Part shown: positions 1-8,371 of the stretch, piece after piece
Numbering within the stretch: the first letter of the stretch is position 1
Layout of the letters: every line of letters starts with the position of its first letter
Assembly (NCBI RefSeq): GCF_000312665.1
Contig: NZ_HF536773.1
Coordinates: 1,049,468-1,113,467 of the forward strand
DNA length: 64,000 nt
Direction of reading: 5' to 3'
DNA from: Rhizobium mesoamericanum STM3625
Lineage (GTDB): Bacteria; Pseudomonadota; Alphaproteobacteria; Rhizobiales; Rhizobiaceae
The notes under the pieces: generated by a model
Databases searched by the model: none
What the model saw: only the letters and a program-made list of their open reading frames with translations
What the model was told of the DNA's origin: nothing
Made by a program: the position numbers and the translations under genes

Positions 1-359
1 GTGATGCCGCGCTCACCTTCTATGCGGAATGCGGCCTTGGGCGGGTAACGATGTTGATGCGCCATGGAGATCACGGAATTCCTCTCGCCAGCGAGGGGAT
101 GAAGGGTAAAGTGATGCACGCCCGTTTCGAGGGGCCGGGAATCCTGTTCTTCGCCTCGGACAATCACGACGCCGAGCCGATGAGAGGCTCGGCTCACATT
201 CTTATCATGGACGATCGGGGCCGGACTGACGACCTGTTTGCGAAGCTGGCAGATGGCGGCAATGTGACGACACCACTCGTGATGCAGCCTTGGGGAAGCT
301 ACTATGGCAAGCTCACGGATAGGTACGGGGTTCAGTGGATGCTGGACTGCACAGTCTAG
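1..359 (+). CDS. VOC/glyoxalase-fold protein (PhnB-like), 5' end cut
   Basis: The open frame runs in from the window edge: codons from position 3 read DAALTFYAECGLG and continue into the later Met codons, so the start lies upstream. The visible part keeps the PhnB/3-demethylubiquinone-methyltransferase-like VOC pattern: an N-terminal 'tFY' strand, HARFE, then DLFAKLADGG and WGSYYGKLTDRYGVQWML near the C-terminus. Members are small metal-binding or metal-free enzymes and resistance proteins; the substrate cannot be told. About 118 residues are visible. Family confidence is good, function is unknown. Confidence 0.75.
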   Translation, partial: DAALTFYAECGLGRVTMLMRHGDHGIPLASEGMKGKVMHARFEGPGILFFASDNHDAEPMRGSAHILIMDDRGRTDDLFAKLADGGNVTTPLVMQPWGSYYGKLTDRYGVQWMLDCTV

Positions 360-759
360 GGTCTTCAAAACGACAGCGCTGGGACGAGGCTGGTCACCGT
401 ATTCTTGCTGATGCAACATGCCGCTTAGTTTAGCCAGTGTGGTTTCGCATTTAATCGCAACACTGCAAATTCGATAATTTCAATAAGATAGCGCGGCACT
501 TATATTGAGATCGGGCACCTGCCCTGAGATTCTGGGTTCGATTTTGGCACTTAATGTGAGATTCGCCGCCGTAGAAAAGATGACCGCCTACGTTCAAGCT
601 TCATCGGAAAATACCAAATATCACAAAGGGATATTTCCGAATCGGGGAGCGTCAAGCGCCGAAAATCGCACCGAAAATCTCAAATTAAGTGCCATGACCT
701 GCCGGAACGGGCGCATTCTTACAATTAAATGCCAAACGACAGCCTGACCCAACAAGGCG
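360..759. other. Intergenic spacer with short inverted repeats
   Basis: About 400 bases between the VOC gene end and the 3' end of the Gfo/Idh operon. A frame at 505-747 has no recognisable protein features. The notable content is the inverted-repeat pair listed separately and an AT-rich dyad around 608-642. Confidence 0.5.
546..693. repeat. 148-bp element bounded by imperfect inverted repeats
   Basis: Left arm 546-563 reads GGCACTTAATGTGAGATT. The reverse complement of 676-693 reads GGCACTTAATTTGAGATT, which is 17 of 18 identical. A degenerate third copy of the arm core (AATTAAATGCC, 723-733) repeats AATTAAGTGCC of 683-693. No open frame inside is convincing. This could be a MITE-like remnant or the ends of a decayed insertion sequence. 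I did not see clear target-site duplications. Confidence 0.4.
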
Positions 760-1797
760 TCACTTCAACTCAATGCGTTCTCCCGTTGCCGCCGAGCGTT
801 TTACCGCATCGATTACCCTCAAGGTTTCGAGCCCCTCACGCCCACTGACAAGCGGCGGTTCTTCTCCGCGGATCACTTTGCAGAATTGCCTGATCTGCAG
901 GACAAGCGGGTCCTCGGCGTCGACCTCTATTCGCATCTGATCAAGTGGCTCCCACCAGCTCCGTTTACCAGGATTGCGCCAGACTTCGAGCGCTGGAACT
1001 GCCAGGGATCCGTGCGTTCCTCCGATCATGTAACAAGACTGCTCCGTTCTGGGATAGGCCGGATTCTCACCCGTTGTCATCTCCCAGCTCCACGGCGCGA
1101 CCACCGAGTCCGAGACGGTCGCAGTTCCCAAAACTCCATTCTTGAACTCGATCAGGATCACAGCCGTTTCCTCAACCGCGTTGCCGCGCACCGCGTTGGA
1201 CTCGCGTGCCTGAACTGCGACCACATCGCCGAAAAGGTAGCGCAGATTGTCGACATCATGGATGAGATTGAGGAAAACCGGCCCCGCGCCGCGCTCACGA
1301 CGCCACGAGATGTCGAAGTAATCGTCGGGCTTGAACAACCAGAACATCGCATTGACAACAAGAACGCGGCCTAGCTTCCCGCTTTCGATGATTTCCTTTG
1401 CCTTCCGCATCATCGGATTGTGTCGGCGGTGATGGCCGGTCAAAAGAGGAACACCTTTTGCCTCTGCCGCAGCGATCAGCTTTTCGCCGGATATAATGTT
1501 GTCGGCGATAGGCTTCTCGATAAGTGCGGGAATGCCGGCTTCAACGGCTTCCAATCCATTCTGCACGTGAGCCTGGTTGGGCGTAGCCACGATGATCCCG
1601 TCGGGACGGTCTGCGGCAATCATCTGTGCGAAGCTTGTAAACCACTTCACGCCGACTTCCTTGGCAATGGTCTCGCCAACCGGCGTGGGATCGACCACGG
1701 CACTAAGTTGCGCCGAGGGCTCGGTCAGGACGTGCTGAATATGGCGCTTACCGATGAGGCCTGCGCCAAGCACGGCCAACTTAACCGGTCGGGTCAT
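760..1797 (-). CDS. Gfo/Idh/MocA-family NAD(P)-dependent oxidoreductase
   Basis: About 345 residues. An N-terminal Rossmann fold shows GAGLIG (11-16), the family EKP motif lies near 94-96, and the C-terminal half is the alpha/beta substrate domain with GHHRRHNP and LIHDVDNLRYLFG. The enzyme would oxidise or reduce a cyclic polyol, sugar or related carbonyl using NAD(P). GTG-ATG-ATG lies just upstream; 1797 is the ATG best spaced from GAGG. It is last in the operon, 7 bases after the dehydroquinase, so its substrate is probably a quinate/shikimate-like ring compound (inference). Confidence 0.85.
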   Translation of the reverse strand: MTRPVKLAVLGAGLIGKRHIQHVLTEPSAQLSAVVDPTPVGETIAKEVGVKWFTSFAQMIAADRPDGIIVATPNQAHVQNGLEAVEAGIPALIEKPIADNIISGEKLIAAAEAKGVPLLTGHHRRHNPMMRKAKEIIESGKLGRVLVVNAMFWLFKPDDYFDISWRRERGAGPVFLNLIHDVDNLRYLFGDVVAVQARESNAVRGNAVEETAVILIEFKNGVLGTATVSDSVVAPWSWEMTTGENPAYPRTEQSCYMIGGTHGSLAVPALEVWRNPGKRSWWEPLDQMRIEVDAEDPLVLQIRQFCKVIRGEEPPLVSGREGLETLRVIDAVKRSAATGERIELK

Positions 1798-1804
1798 CAT
1801 CACC

Positions 1805-2254
1805 TCAGCCCTTGCTCGCCGCCTTGATCATGGTCGCCGCGCGCCGGATGCCAAGCTGGTATCCTTCCGTTCCAAGGCCGCAGATCACGCCGTCCGCGCG
1901 GTGCGAAACGAACGAATGGTGTCGGAAGCTTTCGCGCTTGTGCACATTCGAGATGTGGATCTCGATCACAGGCCCTTCGAATGTGTTCAGGGCGTCGAGG
2001 ATAGCGAGTGAGGTATGGGTGAAGGCCGCCGGATTGATGACGATGCCCGCACCGTCCTCGCGCGCTTCATGAATCCAATCGATGATCTCATATTCCCGGT
2101 TGCTCTGATGAAAGCGGATTTCATGACCGAGTTCGGCTGCCAGCTTGCGGCAGTCCGCCTCCACGTCTGCGAGCGTTTCATGCCCGTAGATATGCGGCTG
2201 GCGTTTGCCAAGCAGATTGAGGTTTGGTCCATTGAGAACGTAGATCAGGCTCAT
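1805..2254 (-). CDS. aroQ: Type II 3-dehydroquinate dehydratase
   Basis: 149 residues, the usual type II size. It has NGPNLNLLGKRQP near the N-terminus with the catalytic Tyr about residue 23 (HIYG), NPAAFTH (His base) and IEIHISNVHKRE. The enzyme interconverts 3-dehydroquinate and 3-dehydroshikimate through an enolate intermediate. The start at 2254 is fixed by AGGAGG five bases upstream, so a longer reading from 2272 is not needed. Its place among transport and quinate/shikimate genes points to catabolism rather than the housekeeping shikimate pathway. Confidence 0.95.
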   Translation of the reverse strand: MSLIYVLNGPNLNLLGKRQPHIYGHETLADVEADCRKLAAELGHEIRFHQSNREYEIIDWIHEAREDGAGIVINPAAFTHTSLAILDALNTFEGPVIEIHISNVHKRESFRHHSFVSHRADGVICGLGTEGYQLGIRRAATMIKAASKG

Positions 2255-2281
2255 AGTATCCTCCTTGAGCACCCTATCTGG

Positions 2282-2650
2282 TCAGACGAACGCGATTGCT
2301 TGAACGGCAAAATCAGGGTCCGACTCGTAGAGATCTGCGCGTAAGCCGAGCCTTCCAGCTTCGAGAGCAGGCGCGGCGATCGTCCGCGCGGCCTCGAGAA
2401 CGGCAGCAAGAAGCTTCTGCTTGGTCTCCGCGGTACGACCCGGTGCCATCCGCACAATAATTTGGATGAAATGATGATCGACATGCTCATCGCCCACGCA
2501 GGAGTATGTCGCCTCGCGCGCAAATGTGCGCACGGCGGAAGGTTTCACAAGGCCGCCATCGCGAACGCAGCGATGCACGGTCTGCGTCAGTCGGTCCATG
2601 GCTACATGCTCGCCTGCGCCCCGGCTGTAGTCGATGATGATGTGCGGCAT
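2282..2650 (-). CDS. 5-carboxymethyl-2-hydroxymuconate delta-isomerase-like (CHMI family)
   Basis: 122 residues beginning Met-Pro-His-Ile, giving the N-terminal proline base of the tautomerase superfamily once Met is removed. The length and the C-terminal LYESDPDFAVQAIAF region match the HpaF/HpcD type rather than the 60-residue 4-oxalocrotonate tautomerases. The family isomerises CHM in the homoprotocatechuate meta pathway. It sits between the dehydroquinase and shikimate dehydrogenase genes. With HpaH- and HpaI-like genes across the divergent promoter it makes a partial hpa set, but the true substrate may differ. Confidence 0.8.
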   Translation of the reverse strand: MPHIIIDYSRGAGEHVAMDRLTQTVHRCVRDGGLVKPSAVRTFAREATYSCVGDEHVDHHFIQIIVRMAPGRTAETKQKLLAAVLEAARTIAAPALEAGRLGLRADLYESDPDFAVQAIAFV

Positions 2651-2663
2651 TGGGATCTCCCCA

Positions 2664-3524
2664 TCAAGCTGACAGGCGGCATAGGTCCGTAAAATGACGG
2701 GACATGCGCTCTGCGTCCGGTGCTATCCCGGTGAACAATTCGAAAGCTGCTGCTGCCTGGTAGACGGTCATGCCACCGCCACGAAGGGTCCGGCAGCCTC
2801 TTCTTTCGGCGAGAGCAAGGAGCTCTGTGACGAGCGGCATATAGACAATATCGGCGACCCAATGTCGTGGCAGAAGCCATTCTGGATCGATCGGCAAACC
2901 AGGATGGCTCTTCATACCCGTCGGCGTCGCGTGGATAAGGCCATCCGCGGAGCGAAGCGCGCTGCCGACGTCCGTCGTGGCATGCGCACAATCCCTTGAG
3001 AACCGATCGTTCAACTGCTGAGCCAAGGTTTCTGCCCGTTTCGAATCCTGGTCAAAGATCGATAATCGCTCAATACCGAGCTTGATTGCGGCATGCGCCA
3101 CGGCCACACCGGCGCCGCCGGCGCCAAGCAGGACGGCATGCGACCTCGCAACGTTCACAAGGCCGCGCTGGAAATTCTCATAGAAACCGTACCAATCGGT
3201 GTTGTGGCCGATCCTCTCGCCGTCACGAAAGACCACGGTGTTGACCGCACCAAGCATCTCGGCATCCTCCGAAAGGCGATCGAGGTAGGCGATCACCGTC
3301 TGCTTGCACGGATGCGTAATATTGCTTCCGGCAAAACCACGCCGCTCTTCCTCATCCAGGAGGTCCGGCAGCGCCGAAGCAGTAAGGCCTCGCTCGGCGA
3401 AGTCGAGAAGCTCGTAGCGGTAATCGAGGCCCTGGTGTCGAGCCTCCGTTTCGTGGAGCGCCGGGGACTTTGACATTTGGATGTCGGCCCCGATCAGTCC
3501 CACAAGGAATTTCTTGTCTTGCAT
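2664..3524 (-). CDS. Shikimate/quinate dehydrogenase family protein
   Basis: 286 residues, AroE fold. SKSPALH (18-24) binds substrate, NITHPCK carries the catalytic Lys near 74, NTD has its Asp near 110, and GAGGAG (134-139) binds the dinucleotide. It would oxidise quinate or shikimate at C3 with NAD(P). Company with an importer and a second dehydroquinase suggests a catabolic QuiA/YdiB-like role. The preceding gene (ABC ATPase) ends only 18 bases away, so both are on one transcript. Confidence 0.9.
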   Translation of the reverse strand: MQDKKFLVGLIGADIQMSKSPALHETEARHQGLDYRYELLDFAERGLTASALPDLLDEEERRGFAGSNITHPCKQTVIAYLDRLSEDAEMLGAVNTVVFRDGERIGHNTDWYGFYENFQRGLVNVARSHAVLLGAGGAGVAVAHAAIKLGIERLSIFDQDSKRAETLAQQLNDRFSRDCAHATTDVGSALRSADGLIHATPTGMKSHPGLPIDPEWLLPRHWVADIVYMPLVTELLALAERRGCRTLRGGGMTVYQAAAAFELFTGIAPDAERMSRHFTDLCRLSA

Positions 3525-3542
3525 TGGTATGGCTTTCGAACG

Positions 3543-4304
3543 TCAGTGGTGGGCAAGGATTTCGCCGAGGAAGGTTTTCGTGCGTTGGTGCTTGGGAGAC
3601 TTGAAGAAGATCTCCGGTTCGGCCTCTTCGACGATTTCTCCGGAAGCCATGAAGATGACGCGATCAGCGACCTGGCGGGCAAAGCCCATTTCATGTGTGA
3701 CACAGATCATCGTCATGCCGTCACGGGCGAGACTGATCATTGTGTCGAGCACCTCCTTCACCATTTCAGGATCGAGGGCAGAAGTCGGTTCGTCGAAGAG
3801 CATGACCTTCGGCTCCATGCAGAGCGCGCGAGCGATGGCAACACGTTGTTGTTGTCCGCCCGATAGCTGCGCAGGATACTTTTCCGCCTGGTCAAGGATG
3901 CGAACGCGCTCGAGATATTTTCTAGCCAGCCGCTCTGCGTCGGCGTGACTTGCGCCTCGGACACGCATCGGGGCGAGTGTACAGTTCTGAAGTACGGTCA
4001 TATGGGGGAAGAGGTTGAAGCTCTGGAAGACCATTCCCACTTCGCGACGGATCGCATCAATGGATTTGGTGCTTCCGTCCAGCACTTGACCCTCGACGAG
4101 GATCTTGCCTTCCTCGATCGTCTCAAGGGCATTGATGCAGCGAATAAGCGTAGATTTCCCGGACCCTGACGGCCCGCAGAGGACAATTTTTTCCCCTTTG
4201 CGGACCGACAGACTGATGGATTTCAATGCATGGAAAGCGCCGTACCACTTCTGCACGTCCTCAAGGGAAATTAGAGTCGGTTGATCGTTTGCGGAATTGA
4301 GCAC
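3543..4304 (-). CDS. Polar amino-acid-type ABC importer ATPase
   Basis: 253 residues from a GTG start at 4304, chosen because GGAGAG lies just upstream and the frame upstream overlaps the preceding gene. Walker A GPSGSGKST (44-52), signature LSGGQQQR, Walker B VMLFDEPTSALD and switch THEMGFA are all intact, so it should hydrolyse ATP. It is the GlnQ/HisP-like subunit of the four-part importer encoded at 3543-6519. The cargo is probably the ring compound broken down by the neighbouring enzymes. Confidence 0.93.
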   Translation of the reverse strand: MLNSANDQPTLISLEDVQKWYGAFHALKSISLSVRKGEKIVLCGPSGSGKSTLIRCINALETIEEGKILVEGQVLDGSTKSIDAIRREVGMVFQSFNLFPHMTVLQNCTLAPMRVRGASHADAERLARKYLERVRILDQAEKYPAQLSGGQQQRVAIARALCMEPKVMLFDEPTSALDPEMVKEVLDTMISLARDGMTMICVTHEMGFARQVADRVIFMASGEIVEEAEPEIFFKSPKHQRTKTFLGEILAHH

Positions 4305-4324
4305 GGGAACTCTCCGTTTGGGTT

Positions 4325-5149
4325 TTAATTGACGGTGAACGGGATGTTCGGAATTGACTGCGGGAACTGCGGCAGATCGATCGCCATCCACTTCTTCGTG
4401 ATGGCAGCCAGCTCACCATTGGCCTTGATCTTGTCGATGAAGGCGTTGACGGCTTCGTTCCAGTCCTTCTCGCCGAGACGGGTCCCGACGCCGTTGTAGG
4501 TCGTCAGAAAGTTAATCTTGCGTTCATAGGTGCCGGCACTCGCCGCATCCAGACGCTGGCCGTAGAACTGGTTACCGCCAACTGCCTTTACCTGTCCGGA
4601 GATGAGAGCCTGGATGGTTGCGGCGTCGTCATCGAAGCGGCGGACCGTTGCGGTGGATCCGACGGCGTCCGTTACAGCCTTATCCTGCGAACTGGACTTT
4701 GGAACGCCGATCTCCCATCCCGCAACGTCTTCAGGCTTCGCAACGGTGTCGGACTTCGCGGCATAAAGCGAGATTGTGTTAGCGGCGTAGGGCTTGCTGT
4801 ATTGAATTGATTTCGCGCGTTCTTCCGTCATTGCCATCGTTGCAAACAGGATGTCGACTTTGCCGGTCGTGAGCGCCGGAATTCGGTTGGCAACGGCGAG
4901 CGGCTGGAACTGAACCTTCACGCCCAACTCCTTGGCAAAAAGGTTGGCGATGTCAGCATCGAAGCCGTCCTGTACGCCGCTTGTGTTGACGAACCCCCAT
5001 GGCGCATTGTCGCCCTGGATGCCGACCACGAGCGTGCCCTTTGCCTTGATTTCCTCTACAGTTGCCGCAGAAGCGGCGGCAGCGCCAACGGTTGCGAAGG
5101 CAACGGTTGCCAGTGCAAGTCCGAGAAAATTCCTGCGATTGTTATGCAT
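4325..5149 (-). CDS. Periplasmic solute-binding protein (family 3)
   Basis: 274 residues from ATG 5149, preceded by GGAGGAGG. It has a signal peptide (Arg-Arg near the start, then an Ala-rich core ending ASAAT). The mature part has VGIQGDNAPWGF, the DADIANLFAKELG pattern and DILFATMAMTEERAK, typical of SBP_bac_3 proteins. It delivers cargo to the two permeases at 5191-6519. The longer reading to 5254 overlaps the permease gene and would place the signal peptide internally, so I reject it. Confidence 0.93.
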   Translation of the reverse strand: MHNNRRNFLGLALATVAFATVGAAAASAATVEEIKAKGTLVVGIQGDNAPWGFVNTSGVQDGFDADIANLFAKELGVKVQFQPLAVANRIPALTTGKVDILFATMAMTEERAKSIQYSKPYAANTISLYAAKSDTVAKPEDVAGWEIGVPKSSSQDKAVTDAVGSTATVRRFDDDAATIQALISGQVKAVGGNQFYGQRLDAASAGTYERKINFLTTYNGVGTRLGEKDWNEAVNAFIDKIKANGELAAITKKWMAIDLPQFPQSIPNIPFTVN

Positions 5150-5190
5150 GCTTATCCTCCTCCTTGAGAGTTTTGCTTCGAGCGAAGCGG

Positions 5191-5841
5191 CTAGCGGGCA
5201 GCTTTCGCCATCCGTTTTTCGAGGCCACTTCCGGCATGGGAGAGCGGCCAGCAAATGATGAAGTAGATCGCGCCGACGATCCCGAAGACGAGCAGCGGAC
5301 GATAGGTCTGGTTTGAAATGATCTGGCCGGCGCGAGTAAGCTCAATGAAGCCGACGATTGATGCCAGCGACGTGCCCTTGATGAGCTGGACAAGGAATCC
5401 GATCGTGGCCGGCATCGAGATTTTCAGGGCCTGCGGCAGGATTACGTCTTTCATCCGCGAGACATAATGCAGTCCGAGTGCATTGGCGGCTTCTGTCTGG
5501 CCCTTCGGCACAGCCTCGATGGAGCCACGCCAGATCTCGCCCAGGAAAGCACTGGCATGGAGCGTGAAGGCGATTGCCACCGCGATCCACGCATTGACCT
5601 CGATGCCCAACAGCGCAACGCCGTAATAGACAACAAAGAGCTGCATCAGAAGGGGCGTGCCCTGGAAGACGCCGATATAGGCTGCGGTGATCCTCCGGGC
5701 GACCTTCGTCCCCGAGGTGCGCAGCAGCGCGATGAGGATTCCGAATATCCCGCCACCGATGAACCCCACGATCGCGAGCAGAACAGTCCACTTCAAACCC
5801 TGCATCAAAAAGAAGAATTCATTTTCGCCCATGGGACCCAT
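5191..5841 (-). CDS. ABC importer permease (HisMQ/GlnP type), copy 1
   Basis: 216 residues with about five hydrophobic segments and the EAA loop (EAANALGLHYVSRMKDVILPQALK). Its C-terminus is short and basic. AGGAGG lies five bases before ATG 5841. It pairs with the permease just upstream, with only 9 bases between the genes, to form the heterodimeric channel of the quinate-operon importer. Confidence 0.92.
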   Translation of the reverse strand: MGPMGENEFFFLMQGLKWTVLLAIVGFIGGGIFGILIALLRTSGTKVARRITAAYIGVFQGTPLLMQLFVVYYGVALLGIEVNAWIAVAIAFTLHASAFLGEIWRGSIEAVPKGQTEAANALGLHYVSRMKDVILPQALKISMPATIGFLVQLIKGTSLASIVGFIELTRAGQIISNQTYRPLLVFGIVGAIYFIICWPLSHAGSGLEKRMAKAAR

Positions 5842-5850
5842 GGCTGCCTC

Positions 5851-6519
5851 CTATCGCGTCGGGTAGTTGAAGTAATGGCGAGAAATGAGGGCAAAGAGGC
5901 CCATCATCAGGGTTGATATAACCAGGTAGATAGCGGTCACGGTGAAGTAGACCTCGAAGCTGCGGAAGGTGTCAGACTCAATGCGCTGAGCGGCCGAGGT
6001 CAGTTCATAAGCGGCGATTGACGTGCAGACAGAGGTTGTCAGCGTCAGCATGATGAACTGGCTTGTGAGCGAGGGATAAATCGCCCGCAGTGCCGGCTTG
6101 AGCACGATGAGCCGGAAGACGTCCGCCTTGTGCAGACCAAGTGCAAAACCTGCCTCGATCTGGCCGCGCGACACGCTTTCGACCCCGCCTCGGATGATCT
6201 CGATTGCGTACGCCCCACCATTGATGCCGAGGGCAATAATCGCCGTAACGGTCGGATTGAGGCGGATGCCCGCGAGGGGAAGGGCGAAATAGATAAAGAA
6301 GATCTGCACCAGGAATGGCGTATTGCGCACAACCTCGACGAAGACGATTACAAGAGTGCGCATGATCTTGATCTTGGAACCCCTTGCAACAACGCCCAGG
6401 ATTCCAATGACGAGTGCGAGGAGCATCCCGGCCAACGCAAGGCCAAACGTTCCAAGCGAACCCCATAGCAATTCCGGGGCGCGGTCGAGGACCGCACCGA
6501 AGTCGAATGTATAACGCAT
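5851..6519 (-). CDS. ABC importer permease (HisMQ/GlnP type), copy 2
   Basis: 222 residues and several membrane spans. The family segment VRNTPFLVQIFFIYFALP and the EAA loop (EAGFALGLHKADVFRLIVLKP) are clear. It is probably the partner of the 216-residue permease. The operon order permease-permease-binding protein-ATPase is common in Rhizobium uptake systems. Confidence 0.92.
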   Translation of the reverse strand: MRYTFDFGAVLDRAPELLWGSLGTFGLALAGMLLALVIGILGVVARGSKIKIMRTLVIVFVEVVRNTPFLVQIFFIYFALPLAGIRLNPTVTAIIALGINGGAYAIEIIRGGVESVSRGQIEAGFALGLHKADVFRLIVLKPALRAIYPSLTSQFIMLTLTTSVCTSIAAYELTSAAQRIESDTFRSFEVYFTVTAIYLVISTLMMGLFALISRHYFNYPTR

Positions 6520-6565
6520 GTAAGACTTCCTCCTCCCGACCGGCCTACACCGGGTCGGCGCCGGA

Positions 6566-7387
6566 TCAATGATCCGGTTTCAAAACTCCCAGTACGCAGT
6601 CATGCAGATGTTTTAGATGTCTATCCGGGTCCACCGGCCCAACGAGTGGCACTTCAACCGAGATAGCCGCGCCGGATTCGGTTGCCGCCCAGAGGTCCTT
6701 CAACGGCAATTCGCCTTCTCCAGGAGCGAGCCTACCGCTTCTCGCCTCGGCGATCATTGCGTCCGATGTTTTTGGAGCGGGCCCGCGGACGTCGCAAAGC
6801 TGGACGTGTTTTACCTTCCCTGCATTTACACGAAGCTCGTCGATCGAGGCTCCGTTTCGAAAGAAGTGAATCCCGTCAACGAGGACACCGGCGTTCTCTG
6901 CTCCACAGGAATTCACGACTGCTACGCTGTCGCGAAAGGTTCTGACTGTCCGCCAGCCCATATTTTCGATGTCGACTGACATGCCATATCGCGCCGCGAG
7001 GGCGCAAAACTCTGAAAGGTTTGCGGCAAGACGGCCGCCGTCTCGATCATCGCCGCAAACACTCAGCCGGCGCGCGCCTATGTTCGCAGCGGCGGCCACG
7101 ATCGCCTCATGGGAGGCCGCAACGAAGCTCTCGTCGATCACGAAGAACTCGATATCGAACACCTTGACGCCTTCGCCATCGGCAATTGTCTTGAATTCCT
7201 GGGCGCTGTGACTGCCGACCGGCAACTCGTAGAAAGGGGCGCCAGGGAAGGCAGGGTGAAGACGCAGACCTATCGACGCAAAACCCGCCCGAGCAGCCAC
7301 CACGGCGAATTCCTTGGGCGGCAGCGCGATGGATGAAAAATGCGCCACGCCCAGTTCAAGCCTCTGTCTTGACGCCGCGACCGTCAT
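6566..7387 (-). CDS. Sugar-phosphate isomerase/epimerase-type TIM barrel
   Basis: 273 residues from ATG 7387 (AAGGGGA upstream). The start overlaps the GntR stop as TAATG, so translation is coupled. The AP-endonuclease 2/xylose-isomerase-like barrel shows DIEFFVID, the Glu of VDIENMGW, GVLVDGIHFFRNG, KHVQLCDVRG and a final SVEVPL, the acidic and His residues expected for a divalent-metal site. Family members include sugar epimerases and 3-dehydroshikimate dehydratases. The context makes a dehydroshikimate-dehydratase-like or ring-isomerase role attractive, but this is inference. Confidence 0.8.
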   Translation of the reverse strand: MTVAASRQRLELGVAHFSSIALPPKEFAVVAARAGFASIGLRLHPAFPGAPFYELPVGSHSAQEFKTIADGEGVKVFDIEFFVIDESFVAASHEAIVAAAANIGARRLSVCGDDRDGGRLAANLSEFCALAARYGMSVDIENMGWRTVRTFRDSVAVVNSCGAENAGVLVDGIHFFRNGASIDELRVNAGKVKHVQLCDVRGPAPKTSDAMIAEARSGRLAPGEGELPLKDLWAATESGAAISVEVPLVGPVDPDRHLKHLHDCVLGVLKPDH

Positions 7388-8118
7388 TACAAAATCCCCT
7401 TCGTTGAAAGGTGATTGCGCAGGTTGGTTCCCGTGCGGTGGATATGCTGACGCAACATATCGCACGCATAGTCCAGATCCCGCGCGACGGCTCCCTGAGC
7501 AATCTCACTGTGCTCCTGGCTGACGTTGCGGTCACCCGACGTGCGGGTCAGAAACACGCGGCGATAACGGTCGTTCAGATTTAGAAGCAATCTGCAGAAA
7601 TGCAGCAGGATCGGCTTCCCGCAGCCAGAGATGAGTGTCAGATGATATTCGCGGTGGAGTTCTTCCCAGCGCTCCAGTGTCTCTGGCCGAGCCGCGTCGC
7701 GCTCGGTGCGGTTAAGGCGATGCAGCGCGCGCATGACATTGCCCTCCCATTCCACATCGCCGAGCCGCATGGATTCGCGAAGCGCAAAGACTTCAAACTC
7801 TTCGCGCAGGGTGGTGATCTCTTCCAGATTGGCCAAGGAAATTGCTGAAACGCGGTAGCCGCGATTGTCCTCGAACTCCACTAGACCGTCCGATATCAGC
7901 CGCGCCAACCCTTCGCGCAGCGGACTGAGGCTTACGTTGAACGTCTTGCGCGCCTTGTCGAGATTGATCTTGCTGCCGGCTTGAAGCTCGCCGGAGATGA
8001 TCGCCTCACGAAGACGGGATGCAAGCTGGCTCCCAATTGTGTTTTTGCCGTCATCGAGAAAGCCAGAAGACGGTGGAGCGTCTTCTGGAGCAAATGCGCC
8101 GTCGTCATCCTGCACCAT
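7387..8118 (-). CDS. GntR-family (FCD-type) regulator of the catabolic island
   Basis: 243 residues from ATG 8118 with GGGAGG upstream. The N-terminal winged helix (IGSQLASRLREAIISGEL, then LDKARKTFNVSLSPLREGLARL) is followed by an FCD effector domain with RALHRLNRTERDA and HREYHLTLISGCGK. It heads the minus-strand operon and faces the dioxygenase gene, so it probably controls both directions and itself by binding the AT-rich palindromes at 8164-8175 and 8328-8339. The effector is likely the imported compound or an intermediate. Confidence 0.9.
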   Translation of the reverse strand: MVQDDDGAFAPEDAPPSSGFLDDGKNTIGSQLASRLREAIISGELQAGSKINLDKARKTFNVSLSPLREGLARLISDGLVEFEDNRGYRVSAISLANLEEITTLREEFEVFALRESMRLGDVEWEGNVMRALHRLNRTERDAARPETLERWEELHREYHLTLISGCGKPILLHFCRLLLNLNDRYRRVFLTRTSGDRNVSQEHSEIAQGAVARDLDYACDMLRQHIHRTGTNLRNHLSTKGIL

Positions 8119-8163
8119 TGTTCCCTCCCCGGCTCCCCGAATTAATCGTCGACGATCGATATA

Positions 8164-8175
8164 ATAAACGATTAT
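8164..8175. promoter_or_regulatory. Candidate GntR operator, site 1
   Basis: ATAAACGATTAT matches the perfect palindrome at 8328 in 11 of 12 positions. It lies 46 bases before the GntR start codon, suited to autorepression. Confidence 0.55.
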
Positions 8176-8320
8176 TTCTGTCAACTTGGATGCGCTTAAT
8201 TTTGCAAAAGGACAAGCCAGAGCTTCCTTTCACGCAACAATAACGCAATAAAATCAGCGTTCCGAATGTGCTAATCCCCTCCCCCTTGACTTCCATGGGC
8301 CGCACGAATGCATGGCGGCC

Positions 8321-8348
8321 TTGACAGATAATCGATTATTTGGATAGT
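8321..8348 (+). promoter_or_regulatory. Candidate promoter of the dioxygenase operon with operator in the spacer
   Basis: TTGACA (8321-8326) is followed 16 bases later by GATAGT (8343-8348). The perfect palindrome ATAATCGATTAT (8328-8339) fills the spacer, the expected place for a GntR repressor. The downstream ATG is at 8372 with GGGAGG before it. Confidence 0.6.
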
Positions 8349-8371
8349 CAGAGAAATCGGGAGGTAGCCCA

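Noticed and set aside
505..747. 80-codon frame near the left end
   Set aside because: It lies across the inverted-repeat element and shows no protein pattern or ribosome site.
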